A stretch of DNA of 64,000 nucleotides from Sialis fuliginosa (GCA_961205875.1 OY540821.1:4960001-5024000), one strand, 5' to 3'. Shown: positions 22,860 through 34,526, numbered from the stretch's first letter. Numbers and translations are program-made. The notes: generated by a model not told the origin, from the letters alone.

Positions 22860-23155
22860 TTTTTTTTTATATAAAGATTATTTATATTCAACTAAATAAG
22901 TAAATTGATTTATTATTGCATACTGCCGATAAAACATCCCATTGAAATTTTTCATATATTAAAAATTATTTAAAAATAAATTAAAGAACATGGAAGTCAT
23001 GTATGGTTCTCCATACCGATATTTTATCTTTTATTCGGGGTATTTTCTCTAGACCCCCTCCACCTCAATGAATCCGTGTATGAAAGGAATGCTTGTTTTA
23101 AACACAGAAGTCTTGTGTGATTTAATTCACAAAGATAAGACAAATATTAAGCTCA

Positions 23156-23253
23156 TATATAAAAGTCTTTGTAATTTTGTAACAGTTTTAAAATAAGTTA
23201 TTCTGCCTAACATTTACCAACTTAAACTGGAAATTTGAATGTTTAGTATTAAC
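23156..23253 (+). promoter_or_regulatory. TATA promoter and first exon of LRR gene 2
   Basis: TATATAAA at 23156-23163; AAGTTATTCT at 23195 resembles the start-site block of genes 1 and 3. The exon ends AAC|GTAAGT at 23253 and the intron runs 23254-23473, ending tattttag one base before the ATG. Confidence 0.68.
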
Positions 23254-23474
23254 GTAAGTAAATAAACTTAAGTTTTTCAAAATATTAAACTAGGTATAAT
23301 AATAAAATCATCTTATATTATTATAAGTTGTTTTTTATAAAAATGAAACAACCAAAGTAGAGCTAGGTTACTTCAATTGAATTAAATTTGGATTTTCAAA
23401 ACTAGATTGATTTTAATTTTAGAAATTAATTTTAATTTATTTAATTTTTAAATAACATATTCATTTATTTTAGA

Positions 23475-25340
23475 ATGGAAAAATTAATATACCTTCTTCT
23501 TTTTACACTGATGTCTCTAAACTGGGTAAAATTGTGCAACGCTTCATGTGGATATGTTGCTAAAAAGAATTTAGTATGTGACGACTTTACTACTTCCCAA
23601 TACCTCGAGACAGTATCTGAAGCTGGACAACCACTGGAGACAATGGTATTGTCAAAAAACCAGGAACCAATTGATCTTACTCAAGAATATCTATTCAGCA
23701 ACAACTTAACTACAAGTATATTAGATTTTAATTCTAGATTTACTAGTTTTACAAAAATAAATTCAAACACTTTTAAGAAAATTGAAAAAATCGAACAAAT
23801 TTCTATAGAAAATAATAACCTATCAATAAGTATTGATCTAGAAACATTTACACAATTACCAAAATTAAAGAAAGTTATTCTAAAAAATGCAGGTATTGAA
23901 AGTATTAATAGTGCAAAAAATACTTTCAGTAATGTAGAGCACTTGGACTTATCTAATAATCAAATTCAATCAATACATTCAATGGCATTTATGGGATTTA
24001 ATCAAACAAAAAAAATGAATTTAAAATCTAACAAATTAATTTTAATTCATCCAAAAGGATTCAGGAATATGACAAATTTAGAAAAACTCGATTTATCAAA
24101 TAATTCAATAAACAGTCTTGATTTTACAGTGGAAAATACTCGTAATTTAAACTTAAGTTATAATAACTTATCTTCCCTACCGAGTATAATAAATATGACA
24201 AAATTAGATGAATTAGATTTATCAAATAACTTATTAATTAGTATTTCTGTCATACCTAATAATTTACGATTTTTAAATATAAGTAACAATCGTATTAATT
24301 CCTTGCCAGATATCATTAATATGACCGATCTAGAAGTATTAGATCTATCTCATAATTCCATTTCCAGTTTCAGTAACAAAGTATACAATGTACGTTCAAT
24401 AAATTTAAGCTATAACAAAATACGTGAATTACCATATTTTTACCATATAAATAATATAGAAGTACTTGATCTATCTCATAATTTAATTGACCGTTTTGAT
24501 ACTTATCGAAATAAATTTGATGCCCGTTTCTTAGATTTAAGTTACAATAAAATAACTTCAGTTAATTTTGATTATGAATATAATATGCCTAGTTTGGAAG
24601 AGTTAGATTTATCTAATAATGAGATAAATTACTTTGAATTGTCAAAATCTTTCAAGTTATTGCGTGTATTAAATTTTAGCTATAATCAAATATCTTCATA
24701 TACAAATGGTGTCGATATACCCAATTTAAAAGTATTAGATCTGTCACATAATAAAATAAACAACTACTTGTATTTAAATGTTACCAAGTTGCCCAATGTA
24801 CACAGTTTAAATTTATGTTATAATCAGTTAACATATTTACCGAATTTCCAATATAATATCAAGCTAGAAGTGTTAGATGTCTCTCATAATTCACTTGGTA
24901 CTATTCAGACTACAAATTTAAATGTACGTAATTTAGATATGAGTTATAATCAAATACAATTTGTCCCATTTATTATAGAAATGGAAAAGCTTGAAGTGTT
25001 AAATCTGTCTCATAATAAAATCACTTGGTTCAATTCAAAAATTGGTAATTTACGTAGTTTAGATTTAAGTTATAATCAAATAACGGCATTGCCTGATGTT
25101 TTTGATACGACTAGTATAGCAGTGTTAGATCTGTCTCATAATTTAATTAAAAGGTTTAATTTTATCGTTCGAAATTTACGTAGTTTGGATTTGAGTTATA
25201 ACTCAATAGATATAATTCCAGGTAATATTTGTTATGAAAAGCTTGAGGTTTTAAAGTTGACAGGAAATAACGTAGAACATAAAATTAATATCACTGAAAC
25301 AAAAATAATTTTTCCCAATTTGAAAAGTTTTTGGTTCTAA
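23475..25340 (+). CDS. Secreted leucine-rich-repeat protein, LRR gene 2
   Basis: 621 residues. The signal peptide (MEKLIYLLLFTLMSLNWVKL, cut near CNA/SC) is followed by the SCGY...LVCDDF cysteine pair, the SQYLETVSEAGQPLETM block and LFSNNLTTS. About 21 LRR consensus stretches follow from residue 155. Many alternate between an LDLSHN/LDLSNN unit ending in a Phe-centred turn and an LDLSYN unit ending in LP, giving a two-LRR period of about 42-45 residues. The last repeat reads LKLTGNNVEH with no cysteine cap. No anchor, so an extracellular solenoid is expected. From residue 80 on it is nearly the same as gene 5, and the 3' UTR starts alike in both. AATAAA is at 25505. Function unknown. Confidence 0.95.
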   Translation: MEKLIYLLLFTLMSLNWVKLCNASCGYVAKKNLVCDDFTTSQYLETVSEAGQPLETMVLSKNQEPIDLTQEYLFSNNLTTSILDFNSRFTSFTKINSNTFKKIEKIEQISIENNNLSISIDLETFTQLPKLKKVILKNAGIESINSAKNTFSNVEHLDLSNNQIQSIHSMAFMGFNQTKKMNLKSNKLILIHPKGFRNMTNLEKLDLSNNSINSLDFTVENTRNLNLSYNNLSSLPSIINMTKLDELDLSNNLLISISVIPNNLRFLNISNNRINSLPDIINMTDLEVLDLSHNSISSFSNKVYNVRSINLSYNKIRELPYFYHINNIEVLDLSHNLIDRFDTYRNKFDARFLDLSYNKITSVNFDYEYNMPSLEELDLSNNEINYFELSKSFKLLRVLNFSYNQISSYTNGVDIPNLKVLDLSHNKINNYLYLNVTKLPNVHSLNLCYNQLTYLPNFQYNIKLEVLDVSHNSLGTIQTTNLNVRNLDMSYNQIQFVPFIIEMEKLEVLNLSHNKITWFNSKIGNLRSLDLSYNQITALPDVFDTTSIAVLDLSHNLIKRFNFIVRNLRSLDLSYNSIDIIPGNICYEKLEVLKLTGNNVEHKINITETKIIFPNLKSFWF

Positions 25341-26599
25341 AGTGTATTTAATTTTATGATTATTTGACACTGTTTTGCAATTATGTACCAATAATTAATT
25401 TTGAGATATCTTCGTTAAAATATATTTGTAATTTTCATATATTACTTTTTATTGGATAAAAGTTATTTGGTATTTGATTGTATAATTACATATGTACATC
25501 TTCCAATAAAATAAGATTTTTTTATGATCATTCTTTCTTCAACCAAACCGCAAAGAGTTTTTTGCAGAAAATGTTTTGATCAAAATATAATTTTAATTTT
25601 AATAGCTGTTATATTTATTTTTCTAATAAAAATATTAGATTTAGAACTCAAAAATTATATTTGTGTGGATTGATACATTACTGCATAACATTGTCAATTT
25701 ATGTTAATGAAATTATAATTTTGTGAGGAATCTCTACTTGTTGAATGTATTAATGTAGCCATAATCAATATAACCTATTTACTAACCGAAATTTATTTTT
25801 TTATCAAATTAATTATAATTTTATATAAGAATTTATTATTATCTTTTGTTTTCGTAGACGTTATCCTTGTTTTATTTCTTTACTTGACGTTTCGACTCTT
25901 AACTGTTTCTGGTTCACTTCTGAAGAAGACTCCCAACATTAGAGTCAAAACGACTGAAATAAAGAAATACAATAATTAGCTCAGTAACCAAGTTCATACA
26001 CATAATAATATTATCGTTTAATTTTATAGTTATATTTATAATTTTATCCACGACTTATTTATGATACTTGTATTACATACATAGTTTTTACTATATAATG
26101 CTATATATTAATCCCAGAGGGTTTAATGACCATTATACCCTCTTGTGCACCAATCACAATTTCTCAAATTAAATACCATGGAAACAAAATACACAAACTC
26201 TAAAGTCTATTAAAATGAGTGCAACGTATAGGTGATTACATGCGAAAAATGCGATAGAAGCTAATATTGGTATAGATAATTTCCCTAGTGGTTGTTTGCG
26301 GAACTAACATTTGACGTATACTTTCACTTAGCTGTGATAAACAGAGCGAGTTCATTGTAATTTTTTATTCTTTAAAAAAATTCTACTATGATTTCATTAT
26401 TAGACATCTACGAAGTAGTGAAAAATACTATAAAACCTCTTCGCGAGGGTGAACAGTATTTTAAATGTGGAATGTTGACAGCAGTAAGTGTTTCCTTTTT
26501 TATCATTATTCATATCCATCTTAACACTTAAATTATCGTAATTTATCGCACAATTTGTTTGTTTATGTAAAAACATGAAAAAAATTATGAACAAAACGA
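25341..26599. other. Downstream DNA of LRR gene 2
   Basis: The first about 60 bp match the 3' UTR of gene 5. Near 25865-25960 is an inverted pair around tttacttgacgtttcgactc and gagtcaaaacgactgaaata, a short foldback repeat. The rest holds no gene. Confidence 0.55.
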
Positions 26600-27044
26600 T
26601 AAGTTGTGTGTATATTCGTATTTTTATCTGACATACGTTAGTTCTGCCAATAGCGTAGATTGTAGTTTGTATATTTGACAGTTGACTTTTTTTCTACATG
26701 ATGTATTGTTGAAGCTTGCATTCCTTGTATTCAGTTGTGTTTTATGAAAGTTATTTAAATAGTCGTGGATAAAGTACAGTATAGTACTCGCAATAATGGC
26801 TATTATTACTTCGGAAAGTAATAATAAGTTGTGTGTATATTCGTATTTTTATCTGACATACGTTAGTTCTGCCAATAGCGTAGATTGTAGTTTGTATATT
26901 TGACAGTTGACTTTTTTTTCTACATGATGTATTGTTGAAGCTTGCATTCCTTGTATTCAGTTGTGTTTTATGAAAGTTATTTAAATAGTCGTGGATAAAG
27001 TACAGTATAGTACTCGCAATAATGGCTATTATTACTTCGGAAAT
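26600..27044. repeat. Recent 225-bp tandem duplication
   Basis: Units from 26600 and from 26825 are nearly identical (taagttgtgtgtatattcg to attacttcggaaa), differing at an A/T run. A short inverted companion (ggtaataatagctatcatta) follows the second unit at about 27090. Confidence 0.93.
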
Positions 27045-27654
27045 TTTTCTCCCTCGCCGCTTCGCGGCTCGGTTCGAAAATTATCCTCGGTAATAATAGC
27101 TATCATTATTGACTCGTGGTATAATATACTATTTTGAATACATATACATTATCATTAAGAGTAAAATAATTTGTTCTTTTTGGTTTTGTCCGTTCTTCTG
27201 TTTTCAATTTTCAATGAACATATTTTAATCTATTAAAATAATTTTATAAAACTAGGTTATTTTATAGATGTAATAAACACATAATTATATATTAGTTACA
27301 AACAAGTGATTTAGAAAATTTGGTTTACCTTATTCTTAATTATCTTTGGGTTTTAGCTATTATTGTAAAATAATTACTATTAACAGTTAAATAATAATAA
27401 TAGTTTTTATATTAATAAATAAAATAGTTTTTATTTTGAGTGTTATATTATACAATGCTATTAATTTTACCAATTGATTAATAATTTTTAATATATTAAA
27501 CAGACACTGATTGAAATAATTAAAATATTTATTTGAAGTCTGAAAACTATTTATGGCCTTTCTGTTCGTTAAAACCTACTATGTTCTACTCTTTAGCTTA
27601 CTCCCATCCTGATTTGTATTTCTGTGTTGTCTAACAGACACACTTATGTCCGTT
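27045..27654. other. Non-coding AT-rich stretch
   Basis: Contains the palindrome cgccgcttcgcggc near 27056 and long A/T tracts. No gene. Confidence 0.5.
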
Positions 27655-28660
27655 ATTATAAAGAATTTGCTTTCGAACAAAATCTAAGGTGACACTATCT
27701 GCGAGGTATTAAATATAAATGACAACCCACTGACAGTTTCAATGAATGGTATGGATTATATTAATGACCTTGACACATGCGCGTTAAGTAGAAATCAGTG
27801 ATATAAAAGCAGTGGTGACTTGTGTACCTCATAAAATGTATGGCATTTATATTATTATATATTTATTTATTACCATTGCTCTGAAATCTCTAGAAAATTC
27901 ATAACAGCTCGCAGATTAGCCTTTACTCTAGAGTATAGGTGTCCAACCTTTTAAACCTTTTGGGCCGCATAGCATAAACCCAATCAACCAAGGGCTGCAC
28001 ATGTCCCCCCCCCCCGAAATATTCAGTGTTCTAAAAAAAACGTATTTTGAGACAACATCAGTTCAAAATACCTATAAAAAATTTTGCTCAATGTATTTAT
28101 CCCCCCCATTCGAATTATTTTCTTACTACGCTACTGGAATCTGACCATGGACTTCGAAGATACGCCACTCAAAAGAGAAAAATAAAAAACTTAATTTTAA
28201 GAAAAAAATAAAATCGACTTAAAAAAACTAAAAACACTGAGAAATATACCTAATAATTAAATTAAACAGTTTTTGAAATCGGTGCCAAGCCAATAAAAAA
28301 CTTTAAAAAGAAAAGAAAACCGACTTTAAAAACTGTTAAATTTAATTATTAGGTATACATTTCAGCGTTTCTAGTTTTTTTAAGTCTGTTTTCTTTTTGT
28401 TTATTTTTTAAGTTTTGAAAGCTAAATCTGCCAACCAATTAGGATCTTCCAAATAAAGTACCTCTAGTTTTTCTTTTTGATTCTAAAAACATTGTATTTT
28501 ATTTTTTAAATCGTAGAATTCTTTTAGCGTTGTATATATATTATTTTATTTTTATAAGATTTTTTTTATTATCCGATGAGGGCCGCACCAAAGTTACTCG
28601 CGGGCCGTGGGTTGGACAAGCTTGCTCTAGAGAGACACGAAGTACTGCCTCCAAAGGATC
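27655..28660. mobile_element. Element related to 12266-12729, interrupted by a hAT MITE
   Basis: The left part (aaagaatttgctttcgaac, ctatctgcgaggt, aatgacaacccactgacagt) shares blocks with the element in the satellite array. It is broken at the CTCTAGAG target by the 27934-28624 insertion. Boundaries are approximate. Confidence 0.5.
27934..28624. mobile_element. hAT-like element with perfect 8-bp target duplication
   Basis: Ends TATAGGTGTCCAACC and the complement of CAAGCTTGTCCAACCC, with gggccgcat/gggccg next to them. Flanked by CTCTAGAG (27926-27933 and 28625-28632). The middle (28200-28390) holds an inverted pair (cctaataattaaa/tttaattattagg) also seen at 30735-30850 and 59808-59972. The right-end open frame is not a gene. 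Confidence 0.9.
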
Positions 28661-29379
28661 TGAAAAAGTGGATTTATTTTTAAATTCGTTTTGCTTACCA
28701 CGTCGTATTTCACTTTATATCTGAATATATTTGCGAAAAAATTGTAAATCAAAAAATCAAAAAGCGATCTCACAAACTAAAACGTTAAGCTTCAAAAAGA
28801 AATGAAGAAGATTCTTCTATTTTTTTTTCATCGATTGAGAGCTTGACAAAATTTTCACTAAAATATCCTTATTCCGGTTTCGATTCAATGTTATTGAGAT
28901 TTTCAAAAATCATTAAACAATTTTTCTTTAACGAATATAGGTAGGTACGTACATTATGATCTGAATTTTGTTTTATAAAAAATAAAACTGTGTAAACTTG
29001 ATAATTAAATACAATTGTTATTTATATCAAGTATCCACTTATATAGATATAAAATTACATAATTTTGTAGACACCTGATAAAAAGCAAGTACTGATCTCA
29101 CAATCAGATAAAAATAATAAGTACTGCAAAACACTACACAATATAGGAACATATCTTAAATAAACAAAGGTTTATTATTTGAAACAAATAAGTCATGGTT
29201 TAATTAAATAATTTATCCTTTCATATATTACAGATTATAACCTCAGGCGCGCACCTATACGTTTTTTGTGGACGCGGTTGAAAAATCTTAATTGTTATAA
29301 TACTTTAATCACAATTTGCATTTAAAAACAAGAAAAAGCTTATAAAATATTAGATATACATGTAATTGTTGGATATTCG
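28661..29379. other. Non-coding stretch
   Basis: AT-rich, no recognisable gene or bounded repeat. Confidence 0.5.
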
Positions 29380-29565
29380 CCACGTGCGCGATGACAGCAC
29401 CGACTAGCGGCTACAACTAGGGCGGGCTTTGACATAGCTGTCAAAATAAAAAGTAAGTAATTAAACAAATAATTTCAATAAAATATAATAAAAAATACAT
29501 TTTTTAGTTGATTCTCAAAACAATAGTGTGGTTAATCATGTTGACCTTTCTATTTTTAGTTAAAA

Positions 29566-29703
29566 ATGAGTCCGCCACAAGTTCCCTTTTGGCCACCTCG
29601 TGCGCTGCGATCGATTTCGTTTCCCCCACCACCTACTTCGCACTCAGCCAATAGAGTACTAAAAGGACTGCGATTCTCTATTGAACTAACTTTAACCCTT
29701 TAA
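29566..29703 (+). CDS. Possible small spliced gene, 45 codons
   Basis: ATG at 29566 opens MSPPQVPFWPPRALRSISFP and ends LTLTL at a TAA. The segment is unusually GC-rich for this region. A strong acceptor (ctttctatttttag, ending 29559) lies just before it, and a donor AA|GTAAGT at 29453 closes a GC-rich upstream segment, giving a 107-bp intron. The layout, intron just before the ATG, resembles the LRR genes, but the protein is proline-rich and unlike them. No signal peptide or domain. It may be a chance frame. Confidence 0.3.
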   Translation: MSPPQVPFWPPRALRSISFPPPPTSHSANRVLKGLRFSIELTLTL

Positions 29704-30074
29704 TGCACGCCGTACACCTTATTTTATAATTCGTGCTGTTTTCTATGGATATTAATTCACGATATTTCCTTAAAAATCAGATGCTAGTAGTGCAACAAAC
29801 AAAATCTGTTAATGTTATTTGTTTCATGAGTGTTTAAACGTGTTTTAATAGCTGGGAATTATTTGTATATGTGATATGCTAATATATTTTATCCAACTGA
29901 AGCATGTGATTTTAAATATTGTTTAAATCATATGGAATAATTTAAATAACTTAATTTTTAAATGAAAAATATTTTGTTTGTTTGTTTGAAAGAGTATATT
30001 TCCAAAGTGGCCCCATATAAATTTTATCAGAATCTGACCATGGGCTTTAGAAAAATAAAAAACTTAAGAAAAAA

Positions 30075-30729
30075 ACATCTTCCAAGTAAATGTACAGTGC
30101 TTCCTCGTGTTAAATTCACCAAAGGTAGTTAATTATTGACCAATTTAAATAAAAACCGATAGTGTTTAGATAAATTGCCTGGAATTGGTTAACCATTTAA
30201 TTTTTATACAATTTTACTAAAAAATATTAGTTCGAAATGTTTCTTAAAACGCACCTGATTATGTTTTCGTATATTTTTGATTTATTGACAATTTCAATCT
30301 TAAAGCAAAAAGAGATACATATTTTTAATATATATTTTACAACAAACGTTGTAGATCTATATTATAGAAAATTTAATGCTCTACAAAAAAGATTCTATAA
30401 AATTTTCACGTAAAATGTGTCGTTCTTGAGATATCTTGAAAAAATAAATATTTTGGGATGTCTCCCCTCCCCCTTACACACGATTTTGATGATTTGATGA
30501 TTTCAGTGAGTTAAGCGTGTGACAAGGATTCAGGGGACAGACGGACACATACGGACGGATACACGGACGGATACACGGACGGACAGACAAATAGGCACGA
30601 AACGAAAAGTGTTTGCCTTGACGTGAAACGGATAGATCAATTTAAAATTTTGAAATCGGAGAACATTTTTTTTGTCTTAATCTGAAACGATCACAAAGCT
30701 TCTCGTATCTTCGATATTGCGAGGAAGCA
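30075..30729 (-). mobile_element. TGCTTCCTCG family, copy 2 (full)
   Basis: Inverted full copy: its 3' end acatcttccaag begins the segment and its 5' end gcgaggaagca closes it. The GTCC-type run appears as gacggatacacggacgg. It adjoins the accgacttaaaaaat block that also flanks copies elsewhere. Confidence 0.88.
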
Positions 30730-31067
30730 ATATAACCGACTTAAAAAATCCTAAATATAGAAAAATATATAAAATAATTAAACAGTTTTTGAAGTCAGTG
30801 CCATGCCAGTAAAAAACTTTTTAAGAAATAAAAAATTAAAACCGACTTTAAATTTAATTTTGTTATATACATACTTTGTAATTTTTATTTTTTTATTCGA
30901 CTAAATAATCGCACGACAGACAAACACACTATGTGCACGCACTGGGTTTTATATGGATATCGATACTTTAAATTGAAAATAATAAAATACTTAAAAGATA
31001 TTGAATTTTTAGTAAAGAGATTACAGTTTTATAGATTATTTTAAATCTAGTGTAAATATATCATACA
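30730..31067. other. Repeat flank before LRR gene 3
   Basis: The first about 120 bp are the gtcagtgccatgccagtaaa repeat shared with 28200-28390. The rest is AT-rich upstream DNA. Confidence 0.5.
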
Positions 31068-31173
31068 TATATAAAGAAATATACCACCTATGCAATTTGA
31101 AAGTTACTTATTCTAAAAATTATAGCAAGAATCTAATAATAATTTCAGAAAAGTTGTGTGTTTTTAAATAGAC
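31068..31173 (+). promoter_or_regulatory. TATA promoter and first exon of LRR gene 3
   Basis: TATATAAA at 31068-31075; AAGTTACTTATTCT at 31101 matches gene 1's start-site block, and CCACCT precedes it as CACCT does in gene 1. The exon ends GAC|GTAAGT at 31173. Intron 31174-31704 ends caatttcag one base before the ATG. Confidence 0.7.
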
Positions 31174-31705
31174 GTAAGTAATTTTATAATTTTTTATTAT
31201 TGACAATTTAATAACTTATATATATTATTTATATATATATTATTAACATCCCCGTGGGTATCTTTCAAAATTGTAAAAAAAAAACTATTTTTTTATTTTT
31301 TATTAAACCGCGATTTGGTCACAAAAATAAGTTTAATAACATAAAAATACCCCTAAATTCGAAAAGATGAAAAAATTTTCTTCAATTTTCATATCCTATA
31401 AGTAAAAAAGGATCATATTTGACCTATCGGCATTACTTTGAAAATGAGCAATTTTTTCGAAAAAAGTGGTCCTTTAATTTTTTCCGTGAGTGTATATTAT
31501 ATATTATATATATTTTTATCTGGAATACTATAAAAGAATAATATAAATATTTCTATAAATTTTCATTACATTTTTAATAAGGAAAAAATTGACGAATTAC
31601 TTTAATCACTTATAATTTTTTTGTCTTTTTAAAATTATAATTAATTTTTGAAAATTACCTTTAATAAACCTGAATAAAATAACTATATTTTTTGTCAATT
31701 TCAGG

Positions 31706-33544
31706 ATGGAAAAATTCATATATTTTCTTTTTTCCACACTAATTTCTTTGCACTGTGCAATATTATGTAATGCATCTTGTGGTTATTTTATGAAAAAAAA
31801 TCTAATCTGTGATGGTTTCACTTATTCTCAATACCTCGAGACAATATCTAAAGCTGGGCAACCCCTAGAGACAATGGTACTATCCAGGAACCAAGAATCA
31901 ATGCATCTTTATCAAGAATTTATATTCAACAACAACTTATCCACAAGTATATTACAATTTAATTCTAAATCTACTAGTTTTACAAAAATAAATGTAAACA
32001 CTTTTAAGAAATGTGAGAAAATTGAAACTATTTCTATAGAAAATAATAACATATCAATAAGTATAGATCTAGAAACATTTACACAACTACCAAATCTAAA
32101 AACGGTCATTCTAAAAAATGTAAGCATTGATAGTTTAAATAACGTAAAAAAATCTTTAAGTAATGTAGAAAACTTAGACTTATCTGATAATTTAATTCAA
32201 TCTTTACCATCTTTAGTATTTGCCGGATTTAACCAAATAAAAACAATGAGTTTAAGATCAAATAAACTAACTTATATTCCTTCAATGATCTTTAGTAACA
32301 TGGGAAGTCTAGAAACACTTGATTTATCAAATAATTCATTAAAAGGATTTGAAGTTCGAGTAGAAAATCTACGCTTTTTGAATTTGAGTTTTAATAAAAT
32401 ATCTATACTGTCAGATATAATTAATATAAATAACAAAAAGTTAGAAGTGTTAGATCTATCAAATAATTTAATTTCTCGCTACTCTTTAGTACTAAAAAAT
32501 TTACATTACTTAAATTTAAGCCATAATGCTATAACTGTATTAAAATATATCAATGTTACGTCTAGTGTAGAATTTTTAGATCTATCATATAATAGTATAA
32601 TGCATTTTGAATATACACAATTAAATGCCCGTATTTTAGATTTAAGTTATAATATAATAAATTATTTACAAAGTATTATTAATATTACTGAATTAGAAAA
32701 TTTAAATCTATCACATAATTCAATTAGAAACATTGTAAATTGCAAAATTTACAATGTGCGTAACCTAGATTTAAGTTATAATAGCATAACAATTTTCGGT
32801 AATAATTTTGATATACCTAATATAGAAATATTGAATGTCTCTCATAATTCAATATCCAGTATTATAAAACTATTAAATCTTAATGTGCGTATTCTAGATT
32901 TAAGTTATAATAAATTAACTATGTTCCCCAATAACGCTAATTTTACGAATCTAGAATTGTTAGATTTATCACATAATTTAATATCCAGTATTTCTACCAT
33001 ACATTTCAATGCCAGTACAATAGATGCAAGTTATAATAAAATTGTCTCTGTACCGAATATTGGAACGGATATTGATATAAAAGTCTTTGATCTATCACAT
33101 AATTTGATCAACAGTATTAATATCACTGGGAATAGTCCACGTTATTTAAATTTATGTTATAATAAAATTTACGAAGTACTAAATTTTATAAATATGACAA
33201 AATTAGAGAGATTAGATTTATCTCATAATAATATTACTTGGTTCAATTCAAAAATTGATAATTTACGTAGTTTAGATTTAAGTTATAATCAAATTACAGC
33301 TTTGCCTAATGTTTTTGATGCGGCTAGTATATTTATTTTGAACCTGTCGCATAATTCAATAAAAAGGTTTGATTTTTTGGTGCATAATTTGTTCTGGTTG
33401 GACTTGAGTTATAATGGAATATCTCTAATTCCGGATGATATTCGATATGAAAAACTGGAGTATTTAAATTTGATAGGAAATAATGTACACAGAATTTCTT
33501 TATCTAAAGTAAATTTTCCAAATTTACACGAAATTGTAATGTAA
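31706..33544 (+). CDS. Secreted leucine-rich-repeat protein, LRR gene 3
   Basis: 612 residues. Signal peptide MEKFIYFLFSTLISLHCAIL, then SCGY...LICDGF, SQYLETISKAGQPLETM and LFSNN-equivalent FNNNLSTS. About 21 LRRs follow; many pairs run LDLSHNxIxx then LDLSYNxIxx, with N-x-S sites in almost every unit. The C-terminal units (NLRSLDLSYNQITALP) match genes 2, 4 and 5. Ends with a short LNLIGNNVH unit and no cap or anchor. The ATG follows a splice acceptor by one base. A TGCTTCCTCG family tail begins about 30 bp after the stop, so the nearest AATAAA (33652) lies inside the transposon. Confidence 0.95.
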   Translation: MEKFIYFLFSTLISLHCAILCNASCGYFMKKNLICDGFTYSQYLETISKAGQPLETMVLSRNQESMHLYQEFIFNNNLSTSILQFNSKSTSFTKINVNTFKKCEKIETISIENNNISISIDLETFTQLPNLKTVILKNVSIDSLNNVKKSLSNVENLDLSDNLIQSLPSLVFAGFNQIKTMSLRSNKLTYIPSMIFSNMGSLETLDLSNNSLKGFEVRVENLRFLNLSFNKISILSDIININNKKLEVLDLSNNLISRYSLVLKNLHYLNLSHNAITVLKYINVTSSVEFLDLSYNSIMHFEYTQLNARILDLSYNIINYLQSIINITELENLNLSHNSIRNIVNCKIYNVRNLDLSYNSITIFGNNFDIPNIEILNVSHNSISSIIKLLNLNVRILDLSYNKLTMFPNNANFTNLELLDLSHNLISSISTIHFNASTIDASYNKIVSVPNIGTDIDIKVFDLSHNLINSINITGNSPRYLNLCYNKIYEVLNFINMTKLERLDLSHNNITWFNSKIDNLRSLDLSYNQITALPNVFDAASIFILNLSHNSIKRFDFLVHNLFWLDLSYNGISLIPDDIRYEKLEYLNLIGNNVHRISLSKVNFPNLHEIVM

Positions 33545-33576
33545 ATTGTAATCATATGGCTTAAAAAATTAAAAAG

Positions 33577-33782
33577 ACATCTGCCAAGTAATTACACAGT
33601 GCTTCCTCGTGCTAAATTCACCAAAGGTAGTTAATTATATTGAACTATTTAAATAAAAACTGAAAAGTGTTCAAATAAATTTCCTGGCATTGGTTAACCA
33701 TTTAATTTTTATACAATTTTACTAAAAAATATAATTTCGAAAAAGACGCACCTGTTTACTTTTTATCGTATATTTTTTTTAA
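33577..33782 (-). mobile_element. TGCTTCCTCG family, copy 3 (3' tail only)
   Basis: Inverted 3' end from acatctgcc through the tacaattttactaaaaaata block to about gacgcacctg. It stands tail-out against the full copy that starts at 33787, as a broken inverted pair. Confidence 0.8.
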
Positions 33783-33786
33783 TTTT

Positions 33787-34526
33787 TGCTTCCTCGCAAT
33801 ATCGAAGATACGAGAAGCTTTGTGATCGTTTCAGATTGAGACAAAAAAAATGTTCTCCGATTTCAAAATTTTAAAAATCCGTTTCACGTGTCTGTATGTC
33901 TGTGTGTCCGTCCGTCCGTGTATCCGTCGGTCTGTTTCCTGAACCGATGTTGTTGAAACTTGGTCGGATAGTTGGGTCTGGCTTGAGGACGGTCCCATTT
34001 CAAAATCATCAAAATCGTGTGTAAGGGGGAGGGGTGACACCCCAAAATATTTATTTTTTCAAGATATCTCAAGAACGACATATGTTACGTGAAAATGTTA
34101 TAGATTATTTTTTGTAGAGCATTCAATTTCCTATAATATGGGTCTACAACGTTTGTTGTAAAATATTCCCTTACAAAGATTTATCTCAATTTATTTTAAA
34201 AATTCGTGTTTTGTTTTTCTAAATTGATATTTGCTTGGACATATTAAATGTCATTTGAACGTTTTAAATGTCATTTTGACATTTGCATAAATTTAGATTT
34301 AGATTGAAATTGTCAAAAATTAAAAATATATGAAAAAATATTCAGGTGCGTTTTAAGAAAAATTTCGAACTAATATTTTTTTAGTAAAATTGTATAAAAA
34401 TTAAATGGTTAACCAATTCCAGGCAGTTTAAATAAAAACTATCGGTTTTTATTTAAATTGTTGAATAATTAACTATCTTTGGTGAATTTAACACGAGGGA
34501 GCACTGTGCATTTACTTGGCAGATGT
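33787..34526 (+). mobile_element. TGCTTCCTCG family, copy 4 (full)
   Basis: Complete from tgcttcctcgcaatatcg to cttggcagatgt, about 740 bp, including the GTCC run and the gtaagggggaggggtgacac block. Open frames inside are shared by several copies but are not conserved proteins. Confidence 0.92.

Noticed and set aside
33831-34081. Frames such as MSFLRYLEKINILGCHPSPL that recur at several places
   Set aside because: They recur only because they lie in copies of the TGCTTCCTCG family; ends and frames differ among copies.
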